The notes beneath the pieces were generated by a model, which ran no database searches, was not told the DNA's origin, and was given only the letters and a program-made list of their open reading frames with translations. Of a stretch of DNA of 64,000 bases, positions 1-9,371 are shown piece after piece. The stretch is from an uncultured Sphaerochaeta sp. (lineage in GTDB: Bacteria; Spirochaetota; Spirochaetia; Sphaerochaetales; Sphaerochaetaceae): the NCBI RefSeq assembly GCF_963677315.1, contig NZ_OY781939.1, forward strand, positions 1,426,001-1,490,000, written 5' to 3'. Both the position numbers and the translations under genes were made by a program. Position 1 is the first letter of the stretch. Each line of letters begins with the position of its first letter.

Positions 1-1
1 T

Positions 2-838
2 ATCAGCAACGAGGCTGCTGGGAATATTGCAATTCACTTCGGTATACAAGGACCTTGTCGCACCACGGTCACAGCATGTGCATCCGGAACCGACGCTATC
101 GGGGATGCGTTCAACTCGATCCGCTTTGGTCTGGTTGATATGGCACTGGCAGGTGGTACGGAGGCTGCAATCACCGAGCTCAGCGTGGCTGGATTCTGCC
201 GCCTTCAGGCCTTGGCTACCAAGTACAACGATACACCCAAGATTGCCAGCCGACCGTTCGACAAGGAACGTGATGGGTTTGTCATGGGAGAGGGAGCTGG
301 GATGCTTGTACTTGAATCTCTTTCGCATGCCAAGAAGCGCGGGGCAACCATCCTCGGTGAAATCGCCGGCTACAGCATGACCTGTGACGCGTTCCACCTC
401 ACCGCCCCCAATCCAGACGGGGAAGGAGCTGCCCGAGCCATGAAACAGGCGATCGAGATGGCAGGGGCAAGTCTTGATGAGGTTGATTACATCAATGCCC
501 ATGGCACAAGTACTGCGGCTAACGACTCCATGGAGACCAAGGCGATCAAGCGGGTATTCGGCGATGGTGCGTATAAGCTCAAGGTCTCATCAACCAAATC
601 CATGACCAGTCACTTGGTTGGGGCAGCAGGAGCTGTTGAGGCTATCATCTGCCTATTGGCCATTAGGGACCAGTACTTCCCTTGTACGCTCAACCAGACG
701 GATCCAGACAGTGAGTGTGATCTTGACTATGTACCGAACAAAGGAATGAATGGTACAATTCGCTATGCTGTCAGCAATTCTTTGGGCTTTGGTGGCCATA
801 ATGGTGTGCTTGTATTTAAGGCCTATCAGGAAAACTAA
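2..838 (+). CDS. fabF: Beta-ketoacyl-ACP synthase II, 5' truncated by window edge
   Basis: This enzyme condenses malonyl-ACP with a growing acyl-ACP in fatty-acid elongation. The frame is open from base 2 and gives 278 residues, against about 410 for the full family, so the N-terminal third lies outside the window. The nucleophile motif TACASG is visible near the start, followed by the two catalytic histidines in NAHGTST and in GFGGHNG. It heads a fab gene run, with fabZ starting 12 bases after the stop. An internal ATG at 140 is not a real start, because the active-site cysteine lies upstream of it. Family assignment is secure. FabF rather than FabB is inferred from the sequence style and the fabZ context. 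Confidence 0.95.
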   Translation: MSNEAAGNIAIHFGIQGPCRTTVTACASGTDAIGDAFNSIRFGLVDMALAGGTEAAITELSVAGFCRLQALATKYNDTPKIASRPFDKERDGFVMGEGAGMLVLESLSHAKKRGATILGEIAGYSMTCDAFHLTAPNPDGEGAARAMKQAIEMAGASLDEVDYINAHGTSTAANDSMETKAIKRVFGDGAYKLKVSSTKSMTSHLVGAAGAVEAIICLLAIRDQYFPCTLNQTDPDSECDLDYVPNKGMNGTIRYAVSNSLGFGGHNGVLVFKAYQEN

Positions 839-850
839 GGAGAAGAAACC

Positions 851-1294
851 ATGCCAGAACAGTTTGAAACGCCAGAGGAACTACTTCCTCACCGAGATCC
901 TTTTCTGTTCCTCGATGAATTGATCGAGGCTGATGAGAAACACACCGTTGCAAAACGTGTATTCACTGAAGATCATTTCTTCTTCAAGGGGCACTTTCCA
1001 AGTTACCCGGTGGTACCTGGGGTCATTCTTGTGGAGACCTTGGCACAGTGCGGCGGTGCCGGGCTGATCCAGACAGGGATTCTTCCTCATGGTGCCTTCT
1101 TCGTGTTGGCTTCCATTGAGAAGGCAAAGTTCCGAAACCAGGTACGCCCTAACGACTGTGCTATCATTGAAGTACATAATGTGAGAGTAAGCAAAGTGAT
1201 GGTTCGTCAGAAGGGAACCATTACCATCAACGGGAATGTTGCAGCTGAAGCATCCTGGATGTGCATCGTCAATAGCAAACAAGAAAGGATTTAG
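851..1294 (+). CDS. fabZ: 3-hydroxyacyl-ACP dehydratase FabZ
   Basis: FabZ removes water from 3-hydroxyacyl-ACP in the elongation cycle. The 147-residue hot-dog-fold protein has the usual family length. It shows LPHRDPF near residue 12, the catalytic histidine in KGHFP (about H48) and the catalytic glutamate in VETLAQ (about E62). The start is supported by AAGGAGAAGAAACC just before the ATG. It lies 12 bases after fabF and 2 bases before fabV, so the three genes probably form one transcript supplying condensation, dehydration and reduction. Confidence 0.95.
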   Translation: MPEQFETPEELLPHRDPFLFLDELIEADEKHTVAKRVFTEDHFFFKGHFPSYPVVPGVILVETLAQCGGAGLIQTGILPHGAFFVLASIEKAKFRNQVRPNDCAIIEVHNVRVSKVMVRQKGTITINGNVAAEASWMCIVNSKQERI

Positions 1295-1296
1295 TT

Positions 1297-2508
1297 GTGA
1301 TCATCACGAAAAAAGTAATGCGTAATGTCTCTCTTACCGCTCACCCCGAAGGGTGCAAGCGGTATGTCCAACAGCAAATAGACTGGGTGAAAAACCAGGC
1401 ACAGAACGGGGAGGACACGCGCTATTCCAATCCTACCCAGGAATTACTTCCAAAGCGAGTGCTCGTCATTGGAGGATCCACAGGATATGGTCTTTCCAGC
1501 CGGATCGTAGCTGCCTACACCGGAGGAGCTGACACCATTAATGTGTCCTTCGAACGTGAACCAGCCGAGAAAAAAACAGCAACCCCTGGTTGGTACAATA
1601 CCATGGCCTTCGAGCAACAAGCCAAGAAGGATGGTATGAAGGCATGTTCTGTTTTCGGTGATGCATTCAGCACCTCGATCAAGGAAGAGACTGCCCGGAA
1701 AATCAAGGAAGAACTTGGGCAAGTGGATCTGGTTATCTACAGCCTTGCAAGTCCACTCAGGAATGATCCTGTTACTGGGGTGACCTATCGTTCGGTACTC
1801 AAGCCCATAGGCAAGCCATTCACTGCCCTGTCGGTAGACTTGGATGATGATGTGGTTAAACAAGCGACCATTGACCCGGCTACTGATGAGCAAGTACAGG
1901 ATACTGTCAAGGTCATGGGGGGAGAGGACTGGAGCCTCTGGGTTGACTATCTGCTTGAGCAGGGACTGCTCGCAGAGGGTGCCATGACTGTTGCATACTC
2001 CTACATTGGTCCCAGGATAACCTACCCCGTCTATCGGGAAGGGACCATCGGGAAGGCAAAGGAACACCTGGAGAACAGTGCAAGTGCATTGACTGATAAA
2101 CTCGAAGCCATTGGAGGTAAAGCCTTTGTTTCCGTAAACAAAGCCCTTGTTACCCGTGCAAGCGCAGTTATCCCAGTGGTACCACTCTACATGGCTCTGC
2201 TCTATCAAGTGATGAAAGAGAAGAACATCCACGAGCACTGCACACAGCAGATCTATCGATTGTTCCTGGGCCAGCTCTACACCAAAGAAGAGATTCCAAC
2301 CGATCAGAAAGGACGACTCAGGGTAGATGATTGGGAGATGCTTGAAGAGGTCCAGAATGAGGTGGAACGCCGGTGGGCTCTCCAAAAGGAAGGGCAACCG
2401 CTTCTGCAAGGGGATTTGGACGGAGTATTGGAGGAGTATGAGCATATCCATGGATTCGGTTTCCCTGAAATCGACTACAAAGCAGATATTGATCCAAGAA
2501 TAGTCTGA
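1297..2508 (+). CDS. fabV: FabV-type enoyl-ACP (trans-2-enoyl-CoA) reductase
   Basis: This NAD(P)H-dependent reductase completes the fatty-acid elongation cycle. The family also includes trans-2-enoyl-CoA reductases such as that of Treponema denticola. It has 403 residues, the usual FabV length. A Rossmann glycine motif GGSTGYG lies near residue 59. The FabV active-site pattern Tyr-X8-Lys is present as Y246 in PVYREGT and K255. The start is GTG at 1297, two bases after the fabZ stop, with AAAGGAT upstream. Placement behind fabF and fabZ supports the ACP-dependent role, but activity on CoA substrates cannot be excluded. A terminator follows at once. Confidence 0.93.
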   Translation: MIITKKVMRNVSLTAHPEGCKRYVQQQIDWVKNQAQNGEDTRYSNPTQELLPKRVLVIGGSTGYGLSSRIVAAYTGGADTINVSFEREPAEKKTATPGWYNTMAFEQQAKKDGMKACSVFGDAFSTSIKEETARKIKEELGQVDLVIYSLASPLRNDPVTGVTYRSVLKPIGKPFTALSVDLDDDVVKQATIDPATDEQVQDTVKVMGGEDWSLWVDYLLEQGLLAEGAMTVAYSYIGPRITYPVYREGTIGKAKEHLENSASALTDKLEAIGGKAFVSVNKALVTRASAVIPVVPLYMALLYQVMKEKNIHEHCTQQIYRLFLGQLYTKEEIPTDQKGRLRVDDWEMLEEVQNEVERRWALQKEGQPLLQGDLDGVLEEYEHIHGFGFPEIDYKADIDPRIV

Positions 2509-2518
2509 GGAGTATATG

Positions 2519-2551
2519 GGCAACTTCCGCTCGGAAGTTGCCTTTTCTTTT
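2519..2551 (+). terminator. Intrinsic terminator of the fab operon
   Basis: A 10-bp perfect stem GGCAACTTCC / GGAAGTTGCC with a GCTC loop is followed by TTTTCTTTT. It lies 10 bases after the fabV stop. Confidence 0.9.
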
Positions 2552-2706
2552 GTATCTCGCGAAGATGTACTAGAAGATGAGTGTCATGCTGTCAGAAATA
2601 ATCAACAAGTTACTACTCCCTCTCCATGAATTCTTCCCTTCCAGACCTATAAAGTTACCTCCTTTCTATTCTTTTTCCTCTTGAGTTGCGTTATTATGGA
2701 TACACC

Positions 2707-3744
2707 ATGCAAAAACCAGTGACCATGAAAGACATTGCAAAAAAATTGTCGGTGACCTCTGTAACCGTTTCAAAAGCACTCTCAGGTAAAGAGGGGGTGA
2801 GTGATGAACTTCGCAAGGAAATCATTCAGGCAGCCAAGGAGATGGGATACAGGAAACACCTTGTTTCCAAGGAGAATAAAGAGGGATCCACCCATAATGT
2901 AGGTATTCTCATCAGTGAACGGCATATGAAGGGGGACTGTGCCTATATGCGTATCCAACAGGAAATATGCAGGCAGTTACTCCAGAATGGATATTACGGG
3001 ATCGTGGAACTTGTTGCACATCATGAGGAGGAAGAGGGAACACTCCCCAGGATATTGCAGGACAGCAAGGTGGATGGGCTTATTCTTCTTGCCCAGATGA
3101 GACCTAGCTATGTGAATCGTCTCCTCAGTGTTGAGCTACCCTATATCTTTGTTGATTTCTTCTATGAGAACTATCACGCAGATGCTGTCATCTGCGACAA
3201 TGTATATGGGGGATATTCGCTCACCAACCATCTGATCAGCCTCGGTCACCGTCATATCGTATTCGTGGGAAATCCCATGTATTCCACTGTTGTGATGGAC
3301 CGCTACCTGGGATACTACAAAGCACTCATGGAGCATGGTCTTACCATGGATCCTTCATTGGTCATCCATGACTATTCAGATTTTGGTGAACGCAATGATC
3401 TGGTTATCAATTCAGAACAAGCAACTGCCTATGTATGCAGCACCTGTGAAACAGCATATCGATTGATGAAGCATCTTCAGGAGCACGAGTTGAAGGTCCC
3501 AGAGCAGGCATCCATTGTAGGATTTGACGAGGATCTGTACACAACACTCTCCAATCCTCCCTTGACCACCTTCTCAGTCGATATCCCGCTTATGGCATTG
3601 AGTGCCGCTCAAAGCATTGTAAGCAAGATTGAGAACCCAGAATTTCATTTTGGGAGGAAGACTATCAGTGGATCACTACATGTTCGCCAGTCCTCTTCCC
3701 GAATCACCCCGGCAGAGTGGGATTCCTTGAATAAATTTGGTTGA
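2707..3744 (+). CDS. LacI-family transcriptional regulator
   Basis: Sugar-responsive DNA-binding repressor or activator. The N-terminal helix-turn-helix is clear (MKDIAKKLSVTSVTVSKALS, residues 7-26), followed by a periplasmic-binding-protein-like effector domain ending with LHVRQSS, typical of the family. The open frame extends to a TTG at 2686, but ATG 2707 (345 residues) starts just before the DNA-binding domain and is preferred. It is followed by a terminator and then by a sugar importer operon, whose promoter carries LacI-style palindromes, so this is probably its local regulator. The effector sugar is unknown. Confidence 0.9.
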   Translation: MQKPVTMKDIAKKLSVTSVTVSKALSGKEGVSDELRKEIIQAAKEMGYRKHLVSKENKEGSTHNVGILISERHMKGDCAYMRIQQEICRQLLQNGYYGIVELVAHHEEEEGTLPRILQDSKVDGLILLAQMRPSYVNRLLSVELPYIFVDFFYENYHADAVICDNVYGGYSLTNHLISLGHRHIVFVGNPMYSTVVMDRYLGYYKALMEHGLTMDPSLVIHDYSDFGERNDLVINSEQATAYVCSTCETAYRLMKHLQEHELKVPEQASIVGFDEDLYTTLSNPPLTTFSVDIPLMALSAAQSIVSKIENPEFHFGRKTISGSLHVRQSSSRITPAEWDSLNKFG

Positions 3745-3795
3745 CCCTGACACCTCCCTCCATAGCCCAGCAATCACAGTCGGATGACCTGTCAT

Positions 3796-3824
3796 AAAAA
3801 CTACCTTCGTTGCAGGTAGTTTTT
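3796..3824 (+). terminator. Intrinsic terminator after the LacI gene
   Basis: Stem CTACCT / AGGTAG with a 7-base loop, flanked by five A on the left and five T on the right. It can act for the LacI gene, and the A/T symmetry would also allow the opposite direction. Confidence 0.75.
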
Positions 3825-3931
3825 GACTATCTGCATGCTTTTTTTTCCTGTCAAAACCCTGTAAAAATCCCCAATTTCATCCATACCACCTACCTTTGTA
3901 ATAAAACTTTGTTAATTTTCTATACATAAGG

Positions 3932-3974
3932 TTGTTTTCCATGAAATTTCGTTTATAACTTAAATTAAAGTTAT
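3932..3974 (+). promoter_or_regulatory. Putative promoter and operator of the sugar importer operon
   Basis: TTGTTT (3932-3937) and TATAAC (3954-3959) are separated by 16 bases. The palindrome GAAATTTC lies in the spacer. The inverted repeat ATAACTT / AAGTTAT (3955-3961 and 3968-3974) covers the -10 element and expected start site, a usual place for a LacI-type operator. The binding-protein gene starts at 4001. Prediction by eye only. Confidence 0.45.
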
Positions 3975-4000
3975 CACAAACTTAACAAAAGGAGTCGACT

Positions 4001-5365
4001 ATGATCAAAAAGTGTATCACACTGTTGCTCTGTGCTAGCGTCATGCTCTCCAGCATGCTGTTCGCAGGAGGTAAAACCGAAACTGCCCCAGCAGAGCCAA
4101 GAGATATCTCTTCAATGGAAGAGGTAGACAGGAATGTCTCCATGGAACTGACATTTCTCACCCACAAGCAAGGAATGGAAGAAGAATTTTCAGTCTACCA
4201 GAAAGAGTTCAACAAGAAATATCCCAATGTAAAGATTGTCTATGAACCAATCGGTGACTATAAGGGCAATATTGAGATTCGCTGGACAAGCAACAACTGG
4301 GGAGACATGTGCATGATACCTCATAACTTCATCAGCGAGACCCAGCTTCCCCAGCTCTTTGCACCACTGGGAAGGGTTTCTGATTTTGATAAGAAGTACG
4401 AATTTGCCTCCGCATTCTCCATCGACGGTGATGTCTACGGCATATCTTCAACAGGCACTGCCTATGGAGTGCTCTACAATACAGCGGTATTGCGTGATGC
4501 CGGTGTTACAGAGATTCCCAAAACCCCCCAGGCATTCTTCGATGCACTTCGCAAGGTGCGGGCAAATACCGATGCAATTCCCCTTTACTGCAACTATGGG
4601 GCAGGATCAAGGCTTGCAGACTGGGAGTGGAACGCCAGGGGAAGTCTTACCGGCGACGCAAACTACAAAAACAAGCTGATCTATATGGAAAACCCGTTCT
4701 CATCAGGCAAGCCTTACAATACCGTTATGAGAATGCTCTATGATGTGGTGGCTGAAGGATTGGTGGAAGAGGATCCTGCTACATCGACCTGGGATACCTG
4801 CAAGAACCTTCTCGCCCAGGGAAAGGTTGCAGCAACGGTAATTGGATCATGGGCTACAGCCGACACACAAAAGACTGCAGAGAACCCATCCGATATCGTC
4901 TTTGCTGCATTCCCCTGGAACAATGACGGGAAGCAGTATGCCACAATCGCTGCAGACTATGCCTATGCGATCAACAAGAACATAAGTGATGAACGCTACC
5001 AGGTGGCCCGAGACTACATCATCTATCTGACCGAGGAGTCAGGTTTCTCATTCGATGCAGGCGGAACTCCCATCATGAAAGGCGAGTCATATCCTAAGAC
5101 TCTTGCCGCACTACAGGAAGCGAATGTCACCCTGGTGCTGGACACCCCTCCCCATCCAGATGATATCGGTCTTTTTGATGAGCTGAACTCGGAGTCTGAG
5201 CTGTATCTTGGTAAGTATCCTGAGAAGGCCAGGGTCGTGGAAGCTGCAATGGGCCAGACCAATGAAAGTTTCGATGCCATTATGGCTGACTGGAATGCTC
5301 GTTGGACAGCCGCACAGGTTTCAATAATCGGAGAAGACTACGCTTCGATGAATCGCTATAAATAA
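4001..5365 (+). CDS. Sugar ABC transporter substrate-binding protein
   Basis: Extracytoplasmic receptor of a family-1 carbohydrate ABC importer. The 454-residue product begins with a basic and hydrophobic leader ending LFAGGKTE, a style common in spirochaete binding proteins. The mature part has the periplasmic-binding fold signature of sugar receptors, with TGTAYGVLYN around residue 150. An AAAGGAG site precedes the ATG. Two permease genes follow, with a strong hairpin between receptor and first permease. No ATPase is encoded here, so a shared MsmX/MalK-type ATPase elsewhere is likely. Substrate unknown; the adjacent AGE epimerase hints at an aldose or amino sugar. Confidence 0.9.
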   Translation: MIKKCITLLLCASVMLSSMLFAGGKTETAPAEPRDISSMEEVDRNVSMELTFLTHKQGMEEEFSVYQKEFNKKYPNVKIVYEPIGDYKGNIEIRWTSNNWGDMCMIPHNFISETQLPQLFAPLGRVSDFDKKYEFASAFSIDGDVYGISSTGTAYGVLYNTAVLRDAGVTEIPKTPQAFFDALRKVRANTDAIPLYCNYGAGSRLADWEWNARGSLTGDANYKNKLIYMENPFSSGKPYNTVMRMLYDVVAEGLVEEDPATSTWDTCKNLLAQGKVAATVIGSWATADTQKTAENPSDIVFAAFPWNNDGKQYATIAADYAYAINKNISDERYQVARDYIIYLTEESGFSFDAGGTPIMKGESYPKTLAALQEANVTLVLDTPPHPDDIGLFDELNSESELYLGKYPEKARVVEAAMGQTNESFDAIMADWNARWTAAQVSIIGEDYASMNRYK

Positions 5366-5398
5366 GAGATCAACCCAGCTCTAGGAAGTTGGTCCATC

Positions 5399-5424
5399 GC
5401 TCTCCTGTCCCTCGACAGGGGAGC
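5399..5424 (+). other. Intercistronic hairpin after the binding-protein gene
   Basis: An 11-bp stem GCTCTCCTGTC / GACAGGGGAGC (one G-U pair in RNA) with a CCTC tetraloop and no T-run. It sits between receptor and permease genes and probably protects or partly terminates the receptor mRNA. Confidence 0.6.
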
Positions 5425-5453
5425 ATTACTGAAAAAGGTTTAAGGCACACTAC

Positions 5454-6380
5454 ATGGATACATTTCAGAAGACAAAACTCCAATCAATCCTGGACAGGAG
5501 AGAGGTACAGAAGTGGATGGTCATTGTCACCTTCACCCTCACTCCTCTGGCTCTTCTCATCATCTTCACCTACCTTCCTTTCGCAAAAATGATTGAGTTC
5601 AGTTTTTTCAAGATGAAGTATCTTGGCCCACGGAATTTCGTTGGTTTCAAGAACTACCAGGACGTCTTTACACGAACAGATACAAGGGCAGCCATTCTCA
5701 ACAGTTTCTACTACATGGGGGCTGGAGTCATCCAACTCTCCCTTGCCTTGTACTTCGCGACAGTCCTTAGCTTCAAGGTACGCTGCGGGAACTTCTTCAA
5801 GGCTACGCTCTTCTTCCCCTTCCTTGTATGCGGCATCGCAATGGGATTCATCTTCCGCTACTTTTACACACGAGGCCTGGTCCTCGATTCCGTCTTGGCC
5901 CTTGTTGGCTTTGACAAGGAACTCCTGCCATTCTGGCTTGGGGAGCGTTCAATAAACAACTACAGCATTGCAGCAACCTCAATCTGGCGCTATATGGGCC
6001 AGAGCATGGTGTTGTTCATTGGGGCGATACAGTCCATCAGCCCGGAGTTCTATGAGGCAGCAGAAATTGACGGGGCAACAAGGATGCAGCAATTCCGCTA
6101 TATCATCTTCCCCATGCTGAAACCCATCATAACATTGAACATCATGCTAATGATCAAGGGATCGTTTAGCGCCTTTGAGGGCCCCTATGTCATCACAAAC
6201 GGCATGAACGGAACAGCCACATTCGTGGTGCTCATGCATCAGCTTGCACACGAAGCTGGCAAGGTTGGGCTTGCCTCTGCAATGGCAATCGTATTGCTCC
6301 TGATCATCATCATAGGGACAATTCTCCAAAAGTTTCTCTACAATCTTCTCTTCTCTGAAAAATCGGGAGGAATCCTATGA
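5454..6380 (+). CDS. Sugar ABC transporter permease, MalF/UgpA type
   Basis: Inner-membrane subunit of the importer. It has 308 residues with about six hydrophobic segments, the first near residues 25-45. The cytoplasmic EAA loop is clear near residue 203: EAAEIDGATRMQQFRYI, ending with FPMLKP. It overlaps the next permease by 4 bases, implying translational coupling, and pairs with it to form the translocation channel. Confidence 0.92.
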   Translation: MDTFQKTKLQSILDRREVQKWMVIVTFTLTPLALLIIFTYLPFAKMIEFSFFKMKYLGPRNFVGFKNYQDVFTRTDTRAAILNSFYYMGAGVIQLSLALYFATVLSFKVRCGNFFKATLFFPFLVCGIAMGFIFRYFYTRGLVLDSVLALVGFDKELLPFWLGERSINNYSIAATSIWRYMGQSMVLFIGAIQSISPEFYEAAEIDGATRMQQFRYIIFPMLKPIITLNIMLMIKGSFSAFEGPYVITNGMNGTATFVVLMHQLAHEAGKVGLASAMAIVLLLIIIIGTILQKFLYNLLFSEKSGGIL

Positions 6381-7216
6381 GACCCAAGACACAGTATGTG
6401 CTTCGTTTCTGCACCTATCTCTCGCTTACACTCGGGGCATTCGTATCCCTTCTCCCACTGGTTACAGTACTCTTTGCTTCATTCAAGACACCAAAGGAAT
6501 TTGGGTTTTCCGGTGCACTGGCACTTCCTCAGAGCTGGATGTATTTAGGAAACTATATTACTGCCTGGACAAAAGCAAAGATGATGCTTGCATTCTGGAA
6601 TACCTCCCTGATCCTAATCTTCACGTTGGCCGGATCTATCATCACAGGGACGATGATAGCCTACATCCTTAGCCGTTTTTCCTTCAAGGGAAGGAATTTT
6701 CTCAAGGGAGCATTCCTGGTGGCCAACCTTATTCCAGGGGTGACCATGCAGGTCAGCACCTACAGGATCATGACCTCACTCGGGTTGGTAAACTCAATTC
6801 CAGGCATTGTTATGCTCTACACCGGAACGGATATCATCGCAATTTACATATTTCTCCAGTTCTTCGAGAGCATACCCCACTCTCTCGACGAGGCAGCCTA
6901 CATCGATGGAGCTTCATATTTCACCATTTTCTTCAAGATACTCTTTCCTCTGGTAAAACCTGCCACCGTCACCGTCCTTATCCTCAAAGGAGTGGCAGTC
7001 TACAAGGAGTACTATCTTGCGAACCTCTATTTGCAATCAAAAACACGATACGTTACGGTTTCCACATCTCTTTATACCTTTACCGGTGAATACGGAAACC
7101 AGTATAACTATATTTGTGCAGGAGTCATGATAACGATCATTCCCGTACTGATTGCGTTCATTTTCCTGCAACGGTACATCTACAACGGCATTGCCAGAGG
7201 AGCAGTTAAAGAATGA
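6377..7216 (+). CDS. Sugar ABC transporter permease, MalG/UgpE type
   Basis: Second membrane subunit of the importer, 279 residues with about six predicted membrane spans. The EAA loop reads EAAYIDGASYFTIF and continues to FPLVKP. The start ATG overlaps the previous stop, and the stop overlaps the next start, so the two permeases and the epimerase are tightly coupled. Confidence 0.92.
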   Translation: MRPKTQYVLRFCTYLSLTLGAFVSLLPLVTVLFASFKTPKEFGFSGALALPQSWMYLGNYITAWTKAKMMLAFWNTSLILIFTLAGSIITGTMIAYILSRFSFKGRNFLKGAFLVANLIPGVTMQVSTYRIMTSLGLVNSIPGIVMLYTGTDIIAIYIFLQFFESIPHSLDEAAYIDGASYFTIFFKILFPLVKPATVTVLILKGVAVYKEYYLANLYLQSKTRYVTVSTSLYTFTGEYGNQYNYICAGVMITIIPVLIAFIFLQRYIYNGIARGAVKE

Positions 7217-8397
7217 AAGAAACCCTTGGAATCCAAGCAAAGCGTCATCTCACCCAGGTCATCATTCCATTCTGGCTCAGACTGAAGGATGAGGAGTACG
7301 GCGGTTTCTACGGGAACGTAGGCTTTGACCTGACCTGCTACAAGAAGGCAACGAAGGGTGTGGTACAAACATGCAGGATCCTCTACTTCTTCAGTGAGGC
7401 TTCCCTTCTTCTGCATGATGAGGCTTGCCGCAATGCGGCTGACCATGCCTATCAATTTCTGCTCAGCCATGCGTTCGATGCAACCTATGGGGGACTCTAC
7501 TGGTCCCTCTCCCATGACGGGGAGAGGGAAGATACGGTGAAGAGCAGTTTCTGTTTCGCCCATGGGATCCTCGCGCTCACCTCCTACTACCGACTCACAG
7601 GGAAAATGGAAGCTCTTGAGAGGGCAATACAGCTAAGGCAGATGATCGACCAACATTTCACGGATACCGTTGGCTACCATGAGGTACTTCGTCAGGACTT
7701 CTCTATAATGGGAGCAGGAGACGGCCGATTCTCAAAGGGCTCCTATGGTGGTACCAAGACCATGAATACCTTGTTGCATCTCCTTGAGGCATATCAAAAT
7801 CTCTATCTTGTGCAGGAAGATGCATCACTTTTGGAAAAGATTGACGAGATCAGCTCACTCTTCATCAACACAGTATATGACAATGAGGAGAAAACGTTGA
7901 CGATATACTTCGATGATGCCATGAAACGCGCCAGTTCCTATCGTTCATATGGACATGAAATTGAGGCAAGCTGGATGCTCAGCAATCTGGCCAGCAGAAT
8001 CCCCCTGTGCAGGTATGCAAAGGAATTGGTTGATCTCAGTGACATCCTTGCCGAGGAGGTGCTAGATAGAGCATTCCGGGACAACTCAGTAATGGATGAA
8101 ACCCATAACAGGGAAGCAAGGGCAAAAAGGGTACATTGGGTGCAGGCTGAGGCAATCCTCGGGTTCATCTCGGCATATCAACGAAAATCGGAACAGACGA
8201 AGTACCTGGAAGCTGCAACCTCTGTCTGGGATTTTGTCATGCAGCACCTCGTTGATAAGCGAGAACACAGTGAATGGTTGTACATGGTTGACTCACAAGG
8301 GAACATCACTGACCAAAGAGCACTGGTATGGTCCTGGAAGGGGCCCTACAACAATGGCCGTATGTGCATGGAACTGATCAAAAGGTGTACACTATAA
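7213..8397 (+). CDS. AGE-family (N-acylglucosamine 2-epimerase-like) sugar isomerase
   Basis: Members of this alpha6/alpha6-barrel family interconvert sugars such as N-acetylglucosamine/N-acetylmannosamine, mannose/fructose/glucose, or cellobiose epimers. The 394-residue length is typical. Family landmarks are EYGGFYGNV near residue 25, YGGLYWSL near residue 95, the conserved region around SYGHEIEASWML (about residue 240) and HWVQAEAILG near residue 303. It overlaps the upstream permease by 4 bases and precedes a PHP-domain gene by 2 bases, so it acts on the imported sugar or its derivative. Exact substrate not determinable. A distant paralogue lies at 26083-27264. Confidence 0.85.
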   Translation: MKETLGIQAKRHLTQVIIPFWLRLKDEEYGGFYGNVGFDLTCYKKATKGVVQTCRILYFFSEASLLLHDEACRNAADHAYQFLLSHAFDATYGGLYWSLSHDGEREDTVKSSFCFAHGILALTSYYRLTGKMEALERAIQLRQMIDQHFTDTVGYHEVLRQDFSIMGAGDGRFSKGSYGGTKTMNTLLHLLEAYQNLYLVQEDASLLEKIDEISSLFINTVYDNEEKTLTIYFDDAMKRASSYRSYGHEIEASWMLSNLASRIPLCRYAKELVDLSDILAEEVLDRAFRDNSVMDETHNREARAKRVHWVQAEAILGFISAYQRKSEQTKYLEAATSVWDFVMQHLVDKREHSEWLYMVDSQGNITDQRALVWSWKGPYNNGRMCMELIKRCTL

Positions 8398-8399
8398 GC

Positions 8400-9179
8400 A
8401 TGGAACAATTCAGATACGAAACACATCTCCATACGAATGAGGCCAGTGCCTGTGCATTGAGCTGTGGGGCAGACTATGTACCTCTTTACCAGAAAGCAGG
8501 ATACCAAGGCCTTATCGTTACCGATCATTTCTTCAATGGGAACACCTCAATACCATCTTCCTGGAGCTGGCAACGCCGGGTTGAGGCCTTCTGTAAAGGC
8601 TATGAACATGCAAAACTGCTAGGAGATCAACTTGATTTCTCAGTGTTCTTCGGCTGGGAAACATCATTTGGCAATGATGAATACCTTATTTATGGATTGG
8701 ACAAACAATGGTTGTTGGATAATCCGGAGGTTATGGAATGGGATCATGAAACACTATATTCGAGGGTAGATGCTGATGGCGGATGCATTATTCAAGCACA
8801 CCCATTCAGGGAACGATCCTACCTCTCGGCGATCAACCTCTACCCACACGTAGTACACGGGATAGAGGTGGTGAACGGAGAAAATGAACCGGAGTTTGAC
8901 AGGAAAGCCTACGCATATGCAAAAGCGTTCAACCTGGCAATGACCAGCGGGAGCGACATCCATACCACTGACAAGATCGGCCCCACCCTCAAGGGAATGG
9001 CATTCGGTGAGCCCCTGCAATCGATCGCCGATTTTGTAGCTGCAATCAAGGGTCATTCCTCCTACCATCTTATCGGGGAGGAGGAGCGTTTTGAGCCCCC
9101 TTTTATCAACCACTCTGATTTACCGATTTACCTGCATACGTGTTCTACCAGCAATAGGATGGAAGCTGAAAGTAATTAG
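8400..9179 (+). CDS. PHP-domain metal-dependent hydrolase
   Basis: PHP-domain proteins are TIM-barrel phosphoesterases with a trinuclear metal centre. The visible motifs are the N-terminal HLHT (residues 9-12), VTDHF near residue 40, IQAHPFR near residue 130 and GSDIHT near residue 190, which match the four metal-ligand motifs. The open frame runs back to 8328 inside the epimerase gene. ATG 8400, two bases after the epimerase stop and behind AAGGTG, is preferred and gives 259 residues. It may dephosphorylate a sugar phosphate made from the imported substrate; that role is inferred from context only. Confidence 0.85.
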   Translation: MEQFRYETHLHTNEASACALSCGADYVPLYQKAGYQGLIVTDHFFNGNTSIPSSWSWQRRVEAFCKGYEHAKLLGDQLDFSVFFGWETSFGNDEYLIYGLDKQWLLDNPEVMEWDHETLYSRVDADGGCIIQAHPFRERSYLSAINLYPHVVHGIEVVNGENEPEFDRKAYAYAKAFNLAMTSGSDIHTTDKIGPTLKGMAFGEPLQSIADFVAAIKGHSSYHLIGEEERFEPPFINHSDLPIYLHTCSTSNRMEAESN

Positions 9180-9241
9180 AAGGACAGCACTGAGTGATTT
9201 CATCCTATCCTTTTTCGACAACCTGAATCAAAACACATGAA

Positions 9242-9371
9242 GAGACCCTCGTCAGGGGGTCTCATATGTCTCAAGCTATATATTATCAATCTATTTCATT
9301 CCTTATTTGGTATATTTTTATTGTCTATTATTAAAATTGGATCTATTTGCTTTTGTTCAAATAATGAACAA
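9242..9371. promoter_or_regulatory. Intergenic hairpin and upstream inverted repeat
   Basis: The 9180-9436 gap holds a stem GAGACCC / GGGTCTC (9242-9248 and 9257-9263) that could end the preceding operon, though it lacks a good T-run. Further on, TTGTTC / GAACAA (9353-9358 and 9366-9371) forms an inverted repeat with a 7-base spacer, about 65 bases before the next gene and a possible operator. No riboswitch was recognised; the conserved thiamine (TPP) motif is absent. Confidence 0.35.

Noticed and set aside
1444..2523. A 359-residue minus-strand frame.
   Set aside because: It is antisense to fabV, which has clear catalytic motifs and an operon context. The antisense product has no recognisable domain.
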